Assembly (NCBI GenBank): GCA_019054805.1
Contig: JAHQIY010000031.1
Coordinates: forward strand, 62,001 to 126,000
Length of the DNA: 64,000 bases
Direction of reading: 5' to 3'
Source of the DNA: Brachionus manjavacas
Taxonomy: Eukaryota; Rotifera; Eurotatoria; Ploima; Brachionidae
Part shown: positions 21,880-32,226 of the stretch, one piece after another
Layout of the letters: each line of letters begins with the position of its first letter
Numbering within the stretch: the stretch's first letter is position 1
Notes under the pieces: generated by a model
Databases searched by the model: none
What the model was told of the DNA's origin: nothing
The model's input: the letters and a program-made list of their open reading frames with translations, nothing else
Program-made: the position numbers and the translations under genes

Positions 21880-22168
21880 ACGAACTAACATCAATTACAT
21901 TTTTGTGTTTGAAAAACAGACCATCACGTCATAATTTGTCGAATGCTTTTGTTGTATCCAAGCTGATTACATAAAATTTTGTATTTCGATTTTTAAAATA
22001 GTGTATTGTCTCGTTAACAACATAAAAAGCATTTTTGCACGAGGTTTTACACTTATAAGTGAATTGATTTGGGTGAATTTCAAGATTAGAACGCATCATT
22101 GATAACAAAAGTAATTCAAAAATTGTGCTGAAAGGATTTGAAATTGAAATTGGCCTATAATTAGAGGC
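21880..22168 (-). pseudogene. LINE reverse-transcriptase N-terminal fragment
   Basis: The minus strand reads SNYRPISISNPFSTIFELLL, then NQFTYKCKTSCKNAFYVVNE, then YVISLDTTKAFDKL followed by a stop. These are the classic non-LTR RT motifs in order (NYRPIS; Q.G F...S; LD.TKAFD with the first catalytic Asp). The stop within the AFDKL block and loss of the rest show it is dead. Confidence 0.8.
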
Positions 22169-22174
22169 CGAAGT

Positions 22175-22480
22175 AGTTATGTATTAAGAAACAACTTGAT
22201 TAGAGAATATTATCAGGATGGCAATTATGTTTTTGGGTTTACTTTGAATTATCTTATTATGCGAATATGCTTTAGAATTTTATGTTAGATAAAAATATAA
22301 GGTATTTTGCCAAAGAGGTGAATCTAGCAAACGTACCAAGAGCACCACGAATCAAAAATTTTTGGGATTTTTGAAAGCTAAAGTTTATGAGATTAATTGG
22401 AAGGCCAAAAATCTTAAGCAGCTCGAAAACAAAATTTGCACTTGCCTGAGCAATTTGTACCCAAAGGTTCTAAAGTGCAA
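22175..22480 (+). pseudogene. Tc1/mariner-like transposase C-terminal relic, copy 2
   Basis: Matches copy 1 at DNA level (GAATATTATCAGGATGGCAA, GTTAGATAAAAATATAAGGTA, CCAAAGAGGTGAATCTAGCAA). It reads RYFAKEVNLANVPRAPRIKNFW, then KAKVYEINWKAKNLKQLENK, which aligns well with the IENFW..K.KVYE..W.AK..QQL tail of invertebrate Tc1-like transposases. Stops and small indels throughout. Confidence 0.7.
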
Positions 22481-23290
22481 GGCAGCATGAATACAAGTTC
22501 TTTTAGAAAATATATTGTAAGTAAAGGACAAATGTTTTATATGTTATTTGATCTCAGCTTTCTTTTGAAAAAAAAATTATATTTTTCTTGTTTTTTATTA
22601 CTTTAGTCATTTTGAAATTTGCTTTTTTAAGATATTGAAAATTAAGAATAAGTTTACACAATTTGAGAGTGATAAAATAAAAATTTATAGAAGAATAGGT
22701 CTAATTGATAAAAATAACTCTGATAGTGTGGACTAGTGATTAATTTTTAATATTTTTTCTTATTTTGATCTTTTAAGCATTAAAAAGAGAAGCTTTTTAG
22801 TATTTTCTTTTGAAATAAATCATTATTTAAAAGTTCGATTTTTTTTAACTGAATCTTAATTAAAAATTAACTCAATATTAAAAAAGTGTCTCGAGCAATT
22901 TCTTCTAAATTTAAAACTCTACAAAATGATGTATTAATCAAACCATCTGATAATTCGGTTCAGGAGTTATAACGCTTTAAATTTAAGCAAGAGAAAAAAA
23001 TGGTTTTTTAACGATATCTCGTGAACAACGCAACACAGACGCTTGAAATTTTGCAAATATTCTTATAGAGAAAAGGTTAAAATTATCTTTTGGAAGTTTC
23101 ATCGTCCAAAATATCGAAATTGACCCCTATGATGGGTGGTCCTGGGGGACCATGAGGCGGCTTACAGGTTGGACTAATTTTTTTTTCAAATGAAAGCTGA
23201 GATCAAAAAACATATAAAGCATCTGTCCTTTACTTACAACATTATTTTCTAAAAGAATTTGTATTCATGCTGCCTTGCACTTTACTTGAC
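22478..23290. repeat. Inverted repeat of Tc1-like element tails
   Basis: About 100 bp at 22478-22577 (AAAGTGCAAGGCAGCATGAA .. TTTGATCTCAGCTTTC.TTTGAAAAAAAAATT) recurs inverted at 23172-23290. The spacer of about 600 bp includes a GC-richer patch at 23105-23170 (GGTGGTCCTGGGGGACCATG). Either two elements lie tail to tail or these are long terminal repeats of one element. Confidence 0.7.
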
Positions 23291-23329
23291 AATGCCAAGA
23301 CTGTTCGATTTACGCTCGATATCAAACGT

Positions 23330-24124
23330 CGTTATAAATACCAATACCTTAACTTATAATATTTTTACAAAATAGGAGGGTTCAATTAATTTAAAAAAAT
23401 TTTAAGCCTTTGCCAAATAAATTTTTTGATAAAATTGATTTTGTGCCATTTTTTATATTACAGCCGTTATTTTTCAAAAAATTTAAAAAATTATTTTCTA
23501 ATCTAGATTTTTTTTATTCAATAGTTTTGTTTTGCTCTTGTTATCTTCAAAATCGAATAAATTTCTTTTTGATGATGTGCTTAATTCTTAAATTTACCAA
23601 ATTTTCTCTCGAGATCCTAGATAGAATTAAATAATTAAAGACCTGACTTTGAACTTTGAGGAAAAATATTAGTAGTCATTCTAATCACTCTTTTAAGCGT
23701 TAACTTAAAAAAAGTAAAAAACTTCAGGATCATCTAAATAAATAGATAATTTTTTCTGAATTTTTCAATCTGAGTGACTTTTTTTTTAAATAATTATTAT
23801 CTTTTAAATATATTTCACAAATGATAATATTATTTATGATACGATATTTAAAAAATTCAATAAAATATCTCTATTTATCTCATAACAAAAAAACTAGAGA
23901 ATTTCGGTTTAAAAGAAAATAAATTTAATTTTTTTAAATATGAATTTTTGCATAAAAGATCCTTACTTTCAAAAAAAAGATATAGATTTTTAAAACATAA
24001 AATAAAATTTCATAAAATTTTTAGTATTTTGATGATTTTGTAAAGAATATGTTTAAAAATGAAGCCAAAGCATTGTTATTCCGTAGCAAATGAAAAAAGG
24101 TAAATAAACCGATTAAAAAAAAAA
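23330..24124. other. Non-coding AT-rich stretch
   Basis: No coding signal beyond short AT-rich ORFs such as 23410-23634, whose composition (Phe/Lys/Leu-rich) fits chance. Confidence 0.45.
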
Positions 24125-24307
24125 TTGATAATTTTCAAATGTTTTTTTCCATATATAAATAAATACTTTTCAATTAAGAACAGGGAGAGCTTTTTGAAAA
24201 ACAAAGTGGTTAACGCGTGGAACAAATTACCGACTGAAGTTGTTAATGCAAAATCTAAAAATGATTTCATAAACAAACCTGATAATTATCTAAAACAAAA
24301 CAATTAA
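24125..24307 (+). pseudogene. LINE ORF2 C-terminal fragment
   Basis: The ORF ends SFLKNKVVNAWNKLPTEVVNAKSKNDFINK and a few more residues before a stop. The pattern FF..RV...WN.LP..VV.A.....F is the usual C-terminus of Jockey/CR1-like non-LTR polyproteins. A tail with AGCTACCATAGCAAGTC and GTCTGCTGTAGC (24365-24425) follows and may be its 3' untranslated region. The 5' part is missing. Confidence 0.7.
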
Positions 24308-24429
24308 TTTATTTATTTTTTTTATTTATATTTACATAAGTGTGTCATTATGATGGATTATGTAGACAGCTACCATAGCAAGTCTATTAATAGCCTTGTT
24401 CCGCAGCTAGTCTGCTGTAGCTTTTATTA

Positions 24430-25385
24430 TTTTTTTTGCAAAAAATTATTAGCCTAATTAAATAAAATTATATTTTAGGGCACCATTATTTGATTTTTTA
24501 GATATACCTTTTTCTTTTATATTTCAAATCGAAATGAGTTTGACCATTACTTAAAATATATTTAAAAAGTTTATATAAGTTTAAAGCCATCATAAAGAGA
24601 AACTTTAATATATTCACCATGTAATTTATTAATTTGACCATGTATAGATTTTATATTATTGTTTTAAATTGAAAAACCTGGAGGCGTAGATATCAACTTT
24701 CAGTTGAACAATTAAAAATTATCCACTGTTGATAAAATACTCAAAAATTTACAAATTCAACTTAGTGGAGTGAAGTGGTATGTATTAGAGTGATGCGATC
24801 AACTTTATAACTTTTTAACATGAAGCTGTATATTTTTGCTCGACTTTGTTTTGAATTTTGTAAATAAAATAACATTTTTTTAAAAGACTGATTTTTAAAA
24901 CTTCATTTCTTTGTTATAAAGTCCTCCTCAACGCACCAATTCTATCTTCTCTTCTTTGGTCTTGAAGTTCGTCATACCATTTTCAGCTTTCTGGCTCCGC
25001 CACTGTTAAAAAGAATCAAAATTAACGAATTAGATTTTTAATTGATTTTATTTATAATCAATTAATTTATTTTCATTTATTAATTAATTTATTATTTATT
25101 ATTTATTTATTTATTAATTTATAATCAATTTATTTTATTTTAAATCTATTTTAAATTTATAGAACTAATATATTTTTGATAAAAAGTCTTTTCTTTTTTT
25201 ACGTCATCTAGGCCGAGTAAAGACTTTCTTTGGACAAAAAATTTTTATGCTTTAATAAAAAAAATATGCGATAAAAAAAAATCTTATCTCTTTATTTGTT
25301 ATGCTATGGTTTAATTTCTTTATGCTTTAACATTATTTTTTATTTGTCGAAACACCTCGTCCGCAGTTTAAGAGTGCAATTAATT
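24430..25385. other. Non-coding AT-rich stretch with simple-sequence DNA
   Basis: Includes TTTATT/TTAATT simple sequence at about 25040-25150. No gene or element end seen. Confidence 0.5.
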
Positions 25386-25552
25386 AAAAATTAAAAAATA
25401 AAAGTCAGTCAAATGTTTAGAAATTCGGATAAGCCAAAAGATTAAATGATCATCAACTAATCATAAAAATGTGAAAAAAGCTTGATGATCATTCAATCTT
25501 TTGGCTTATCCGAATTTCTAAATATTTGACCGACTTTTATTTTTTAATTTTT
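25386..25552. mobile_element. Fold-back element with 71-bp arms
   Basis: The left arm 25386-25456 and right arm 25482-25552 are inverted copies with about three mismatches in 71 bp, around a 25-nt loop. Arm core: AGAAATTCGGATAAGCCAAA. AT-rich flanks hide any target duplication. Most likely a small MITE; a transcript would form a near-perfect long hairpin. Confidence 0.85.
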
Positions 25553-25924
25553 ACAGGAAGTTATATTTTAGAGTTTATAATATTTTTATGCCGAGTGTGA
25601 TATTTCAAATTTTATAAAATAAACTATACAAATTAGGTTTTTTATTTTTTTATAATGTACTCAATTTTTAGTGAAATTCAATAAATAAACAATCTTGGTT
25701 AAACAAAATAATTAATTTATAAATTTTGCAACATACTGCATAAATCAATTAAAATATTAAAACTCGAGAACCCAGTTCATTTTTAAATTAAGACATGTTT
25801 TGGATAAGTAAGGTTGATCTTCCAGGAAATAAATAAGATTTTGGTTAAGACAATGAGATCCAAACTCATAAGAAGAAATTGGAAGAAAAAAGCATAACGA
25901 TTGAAGTTTTAACATGTCATTTCA
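25553..25924. other. Non-coding AT-rich stretch
   Basis: No coding signal, repeats or element ends recognised. Confidence 0.45.
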
Positions 25925-26150
25925 TTCGTTAGTTTAATAAAAAAGAAAAATCTCTATAACAATGAAAGCGATCATATAGACGAGTATATAACCAATAGTT
26001 CTGATGAGGAAAAGTAATTAATTTATATTTTTTCATATTTTTTAATTTAATCTTATCTTATATTTTAAATTGATTTAGGCTTAATTAGTCAGAATTTAAT
26101 TATTTATAATGAAATTGACAAACGATACTTTATTCAATTTAAAAAAATTT
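25925..26150 (+). repeat. Dispersed repeat, copy 2 (mate at 10215-10445)
   Basis: Same block as 10215-10445. The coding-like frame reads NESDHIDEYITNSSDEE and then ISQNLIIYNEIDKRYFIQF after a possible intron. Lies just before the duplicated 3' flank of WD40/EGF gene 2. Confidence 0.65.
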
Positions 26151-26220
26151 ATCATTAAATTATAATTAAAAAAAATTATGAATAATTAATTAATTAAAAA
26201 ATTAGTTGAAAATTATTTTT

Positions 26221-26392
26221 TAATGAAAGCAATCATATCTGATACTGGAACATCGACATTTGTAACAAGGATAGTTGTTTAATAGTTTATTGCAATAATA
26301 GAATATAAATTTAATGAAATATAATTAAATGTCTTTTAAAGGATTGTGTTCGTTACTTTTATATAGCATTGATATCTGTATCTCGTTAAAAT
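26221..26392. repeat. Direct repeat flanking WD40/EGF gene 2, left copy
   Basis: TTAATGAAAGCAATCATATC through GGAACATCGACA.TTGTAACAAGG and on to GCATTGATATCTGTATCTCGT is nearly identical at 29338-29504 on the other side of gene 2. From position 26280 it also matches the 3' flank of gene 1. Confidence 0.9.
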
Positions 26393-26638
26393 GATAAATC
26401 TTCTAGAATAGAATTTCATTCTGATTTTAGAAATGTTGCGAGGCGTGTTAATCTATTAACACATTCACGTATATAAAATATATGATTTAAACACGTGTTG
26501 ATCATCTAGTAATTGAATGCTAAAAGAGTGGGTAGCATGTCCTATTCGAAAATATTCCCAATTGAAATTTTAAAAATTTAAATTGGGTTTTAAATTAAAA
26601 AAAGTAATTTAAAGAAATCAAAAAATCAATTTTAATCC

Positions 26639-28952
26639 TTAATTGATATATACTAATTTTTGAACAACATATTTTTTTTTCACTGTCTTTTTCTCGCAAA
26701 AAAAGACGGATAAATCGCTGGCAATTAAAATAAAAAAAAAAAGAAATAACACAATTATGGCAACAATTGTTGATGTTTTTATTATAGTTTTTCTTGTCTT
26801 GCTCTCATCTGATTCAATTTGACAATTTTCACCCGTATAAGACGAAAAACATTGGCACTTTGCTATGTCATTTACATCATAACAAACACCATTTTTGGAA
26901 CATGTTTCATTGACACAAACGTCAACTTTGTTTTGGCAGTTCTTTCCAATATATAAATCTTTTCCATTGCTGTCTGACTTACAATTACATATGTATGTTT
27001 TAATAGCCAAGTTATTGACACATGTAGCATTGTTCAAACATGGACTTGACGCGCAAGGAAGTGTATTTATTTGGCATGATGATCCAGCAAAATTATTAAA
27101 GCATTCACAGACAAACAAGCTTTTGTCTATTAATTTGCACAGTCCGTTGCCCGAACAATTTTTTAGACAATCATTCAAATTCAAGTTTTTTTTCAAGACA
27201 TCAATCAATTCAGATGGTTGCAAGTTTTAAAAAGGAAAAATCCTTTTTTGAATCATGCTCAATGTTTGATGTCAAGAACATGTTCATTTTAGTTGATAGA
27301 TCAAAATTGGAATCCTGCAAGGATGTTTTCGTGTCAGCATCATTAACTAGTTGAGTTGAGTGCACAATTTGTTCAGCTGGACTCGACTGAATTGCATTTG
27401 AAGAAAGCGTGCTTTTGGTCAATTCTTGGCTAGTTGAACTAAATTCAAAATTTGATTGATATCCTGTTGTCCTTTCTTTGTCTGAACTTGTCAATTCTAA
27501 TCCTTTGTGAGTGCTATCTAATTGTTGCTCAGAATATGAACTTGCTGTTTCACTCCACTCAAAAAAAGAACTTTCAATTGTTGTCTTTTCTTTATCTGTA
27601 GTAGTTGATTGTTCCCCAGAATAGATGTTACTTGTGATACTATTTGTAATTTTTTGAGTATGACTTAAATATTTGGTATTAGAAGATTGCGTAGGTGAAT
27701 TTTCAGTTTTAAATGTGGTCAATATTTTGAAAAAATTGCTTGAAAATGATGAATACTGTGATGGTTGATTACTTTCAGGAAAACTTTGAATTAATTTTGT
27801 AGTTGTTTCGGCCAATGTGTCAATGACACTTGTTTGTGGTTCTTTTCTTGTTTGAGTTGGAATTAAAGTGTCAATTGAGCTGATTTTAAAAATGGTCAAT
27901 TCATTTTTGGTTGATTCAATTGTGGTCTGCATGTTTTTTAATGTTGATTGAGTTGATTCAAAATTTGATAATTGAGTTGAATGTGGATTAATTTTTAGAT
28001 TTAAGTAATTTTTAAATGCACTGTAACCATTCATGTTTTTCAAGTAATGAACTTTAGATTCAATATTGCATGTTTTAAAATTGCTAAAGTTTACCATATT
28101 CCAAAATAAAACACTACCGTTCTCTTGACCTGAAGCTATTATTTGGCTACTAAATACATCTAGACTGAGAACTTTATCATTTAAAGACATTGTTTCGATT
28201 ATTTGGTTGTTTGGAATGTCCCATACTTTTAGAAACTTATCTCCTCCAAAAACAACCTTGTTTTTATTTAATATTTTAATTGTAAAAATTTCGTTTATTC
28301 CTGAACATTTTTTCATTTCTATTAGGTTATTAGAAGAAATAAGTTTATAAAGACAAACATCTTTAGATTGATTACATTGAGAAACAATTAAATTTTTATC
28401 AAATGCATCTATTGCCCAAATTTTGTCTGCAATTTGATTTTTTTTCAAAAAATTATAGTTACTTAAATTATAAACTGAAATGTATCCTTCATGTGATGCA
28501 ATTAATATTTTTTGTTCCTCATGAAGTATTTTTATATCATAAACTTTACCGATATTTGTATTGTCGGATTTTTTTAATTTGCTATCTAAATTTGAACAAT
28601 TGTAAATGACAATGAAGCCTACAAATCCAGCAATAAAATGAGTTTTGTTCAAAAATGAAATTGCTCTTGTTTCTTCTGATTCTTCCTGGGACAAAGTTGC
28701 AGTTGATAAAGTGATATTCCAAACAAAAACTTTTTTAATGAGACTGCTTCCAATTAAAATATTTTTATCTGAATCGAAATCCAAAGAATGTGATAAACTA
28801 TTCAAATTTATTTCTATTTCAAACTCTTGATTATTATAAATCTTCAAGTATTTCGAATCAAGTGAAGCTGCGAATTTGTAAATAGCAGCATCAGCTGAAA
28901 TATATTTTGTTATTAAACACAAATAAAAAAGACTTTGAATAACCTTTTGCAT
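26639..28952 (-). pseudogene. WD40/EGF membrane protein, second copy, broken by one frameshift
   Basis: A close paralogue of 12742-15057 with the same order: signal peptide (YLCLITKYISA), WD40-like blades, Ser/Thr stalk, three EGF repeats, membrane helix and basic tail. The reading frame is split at about 27225. The first ORF (27210-28952, 580 codons) runs to DFSFLKL and then goes out of frame; the second (26639-27223) carries the EGF and membrane parts. At the break this copy has GTTTTAAAAAGG where gene 1 has GTTTAAAAAGG, a single extra T in a run. Stalk, EGF and tail are highly conserved between copies, while the propeller has diverged most (the blade at 28090-28190 and the N-terminal part). 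A one-base run-length error in the assembly could mimic the break; otherwise the product would be a membrane-less propeller plus stalk. Confidence 0.85.
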
Positions 28953-29185
28953 TTCTAAAATAAAAGTGGAATTATTGAAGCAAAAAGCTTAATTTTTTAA
29001 TTACGGTCAGAAAAAGATTACAATCCCATTATAAAGTAATTTGAATTAGTCAATCTTTTTTTGTCAATATTTATTTTTGTCGAGTTAATTTTACTCCTAT
29101 TTACGTTAGATGAGCAATAGTTAAGGGCATATTGAAGTTCATGATCAAATGTAAATTTCAAATAAAAATTTTTAGTTTTTGATTT

Positions 29186-29241
29186 AAAAAGTTAATATAA
29201 AATACTATTTTAAATAAAAAAGTATTTTATATTAACTTTTT
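29186..29241. other. AT-rich perfect hairpin
   Basis: AAAAAGTTAATATAAAATACT (29186-29206) is perfectly complementary to AGTATTTTATATTAACTTTTT (29221-29241) across 14 nt. It lies between gene 2 and the right direct-repeat copy. Confidence 0.8.
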
Positions 29242-29337
29242 TAATAATAAATGACCAAACTTTATTAAACATTATTTTTTTAATCAATAATTATATAGAA
29301 AATTATATGAACTTTTACATAAAGTAAATTGAATACT

Positions 29338-29504
29338 TAATGAAAGCAATCATATCTGATACTGGAACATCGACAGTTGTAACAAGGATAGTTGTTTAAT
29401 AGTTTATTGCAATAACAGAATATAAATTTAATGAGATATAATTAAATGTCTTTTAAAGGATTGTGTTCGTTACTTTTATATAGCATTGATATCTGTATCT
29501 CGTC
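29338..29504. repeat. Direct repeat flanking WD40/EGF gene 2, right copy
   Basis: Mate of 26221-26392, same orientation. After it, TATTATCATTAATATCTGTATCTCGTC is partly repeated (29505-29565). Confidence 0.9.
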
Positions 29505-29509
29505 AATGA

Positions 29510-30360
29510 ATTTAATATTCTTATCTGTATTTAATATTATTATCATTAATATCTGTATCTCGTCGTCGATCATATTTCAAAATCAATATTTTGAAATTTT
29601 ACAATACAAAATTTGACTTTGTTTCGCCGTATTATAATTTAATTGATATTTAAATATGGTTTAATTTTTTGTGTTTGAATTACAAAATGTATCCAATGTT
29701 GAAATTACATTGAAAAAGTGCGATGTTTCAAATTTTTTTTTCAGTCTCAAATAAAATAATAATTTTAAGTTAAAATTGCAAGCATTTTCATATTTGAAAT
29801 TAAACTCTTTGGTGAAATAGAATGAGTTTAATTTAATACCTGAATATCTTTGTAATAACTTTACCGAAAATGAAAAAAATATTGAAAATTCTTTTTTAAT
29901 TGTTAAATAATTCATTTATTTATTTTTTCCCCAGCAAATGCTCATTCAGACTAGAAACATATGAAAAAACAAGAAATTTAGTTAATAATATTAAATTAAA
30001 TAAATAAAAAGAATAAAAATGAGCATTAAAAAGCAAAAAAAAAATAGATAAATAATTCATTTTGATTAAATTTTATATTCAATCATTAAAAAACTGGATC
30101 TAGTCGGTTAGGTGAACCATAGTTCATTTATTATCCGAAAAATTCTTGTTCTCAGGCTTTGTGAACTTTTGGTTCACTCAATTTATTTGTTCAAAATAGA
30201 ATTAGACGAAAAATTTTGAGATTATGCGAACAAATTGAATAAAGCTCTAAAGTTAATAGAATGCCTTATTCTCGAAACTGATATAAAAATTAGTTAATAT
30301 TTTTTTTGGTTTTTTTTGTTGGAAGAGCTTTAGAAATAGCATTTACTATGATCTGGTTGA
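29510..30360. other. Non-coding AT-rich stretch
   Basis: A minus-strand ORF at 29661-29915 has no motif. Part of its reading (NLKLLFYLRLKKKFETSHF) recurs around 32760-32830, so it may belong to an old repeat. Confidence 0.4.
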
Positions 30361-30368
30361 CTTGTTAT

Positions 30369-32218
30369 TAGTGTTGGTGTCCGTGCAAGCGGACAGTAAA
30401 CGGGCCAAAAATTTTAAAAACCGTGACCGTGACCGTATTAACCGTTCCAATTTTGGCGGGCGGACTCTGGCCCGTTTATTTTGGCGGGCTAATTTTTGAC
30501 CCGTTTAATAAACGTTTAAAAATAAACGGGCGGTCCAAGAAACCGTTCCAATTTTGGCGGGCGGACTCTGGCCCGTTTATTTTGACGGGCTAAATTTTGA
30601 CCCGTTTAATAAACGTTTAAAAATAAACGGGCGGTCCAAGAAACCGTTCCAATTTTGGCGGGCGGACTCTGGCCCGTTTATTTTGACGGGCTAAATTTTG
30701 ACCCGTTTAATAAACGTTTAAAAATAAACGGGCGGTCCAAGAAACCGTTCCAATTTTGGCGGGCGGACTCTGGCCCGTTTATTTTGACGGGCTAAATTTT
30801 GACCCGTTTAATAAACGTTTAAAAATAAACGGGCGGTCCAAGAAACCGTTCCAATTTTGGCGGGCGGACTCTGGCCCGTTTATTTTGGCGGGCTAAATTA
30901 TGGCCCGTTTAATAACCGTTTAAAAATAAACGGGCGGTCCATGAAACCGTTCCAATTTTGGCGGGCGGACTCTGGCCCGTTTATTTTGGCGGGCTAAATT
31001 ATGGCCCGTTTAATAACCGTTTAAAATAAACGGGCGGTCCATGAAACCGTTCCAATTTTGGCGGACGGACTCTGGCCCGTTTATTTTGGCGGGCTAAATT
31101 TTGGCCCGTTTAATAACCGTTTAAAAATAAACGGGCGGTCCATGAAACCGTTCCAATTTTGGCGGACGGACTCTGGCCCGTTTATTTTGGCGGGCTAAAT
31201 TTTGGCCCGTTTAATAACCGTTTAAAAATATTTTTTATTTTTTAAATAAAATTTTTATTTTTTTTTTTTTTTTTTTTAAGATTTTTATTTTTTAATAATT
31301 TTTAAATAAAATTTTTTTTTCGTAGATTTTTTTATTTTTTTTTCTAATTAAAAAATAACTTTTTTTTTAAAAATAAATATATTAAGATAGCTTAATTTTT
31401 TATTTATTTCCTGTTTTTTGTCAAAATTAAGACCGCCAAGTTGACCGGCAAAATTAATTCTCGCCAAAAATCTGGCCGGTTATTTGACCGCCCGTTTATT
31501 TTTAAACGGTTATTAAACGGGCCAAAAATTAGCCCGCCAAAATAAACGGGCCAGAGTCCGCCCGCCAAAATTGGAACGGTTTCTTGGACCGCCCGTTTAT
31601 TTTTAAACGTTTATTAAACGGGTCAAAATTTAGCCCGTCAAAATAAACGGGCCAGAGTCCGCCCGCCAAAATTGGAACGGTTTCATGGACCGCCCGTTTA
31701 TTTTTAAACGGTTATTAAACGGGCCAAAATTTAGCCCGCCAAAATAAACGGGCCAGAGTCCGCCCGCCAAAATTGGAACGGTTTCTTGGACCGCCCGTTT
31801 ATTTTTAAACGTTTATTAAACGGGTCAAAAATTTAGCCCGTCAAAATAAACGGGCCAGAGTCCGCCCGCCAAAATTGGAACGGTTTCATGGACCGCCCGT
31901 TTATTTTTAAACGTTTATTAAACAGGTCAAAATTTAGCCCGTCAAAATAAACGGGCCAGAGTCCGCCCGCCAAAATTGGAACGGTTTCTTGGACCGCCCG
32001 TTTATTTTTAAACGTTTATTAAACGGGCCAAAAATTAGCCCGCCAAAATAAACGGGCCAGAGTCCGCCCGCCAAAATTGGAACGGTTTCTTGGACCGCCC
32101 GTTTATTTTTAAACGTTTATTAAACGGGTCAAAATTTAGCCCGCCAAAATAAACGGGCCAACAACCGCGATGAACCGCCCGTTTCTGGACCGGTTAGCTC
32201 TGTCCGCGTCCAACACTA
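30369..32218. mobile_element. Fold-back hAT-type element with arms of 101-bp repeats
   Basis: The element begins TAGTGTTGGTGTCCG and ends GTCCGCGTCCAACACTA. It is flanked by the exact 8-bp duplication CTTGTTAT (30361-30368 and 32219-32226). The left arm (from 30440) has eight units with a 101-bp step (unit starts 30440, 30541, 30642, 30743, 30844, 30945, 31045, 31146). The right arm (31430-32165) carries about seven units of the same sequence in inverse orientation. Each unit contains CCGTTCCAATTTTGGCGGGC, GGCCCGTTTATTTTGGCGGG and AAACGGGCGGTCC. The centre (31225-31425) is T/A-rich. No coding capacity. The ends match the smaller MITEs at 16545 and 21215. Confidence 0.9.
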
Positions 32219-32226
32219 CTTGTTAT

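Noticed and set aside
23410-23634. Plus-strand ORF of 74 codons
   Set aside because: Phe/Lys/Leu-rich composition typical of chance ORFs in T-rich DNA; no motif or repeat partner.
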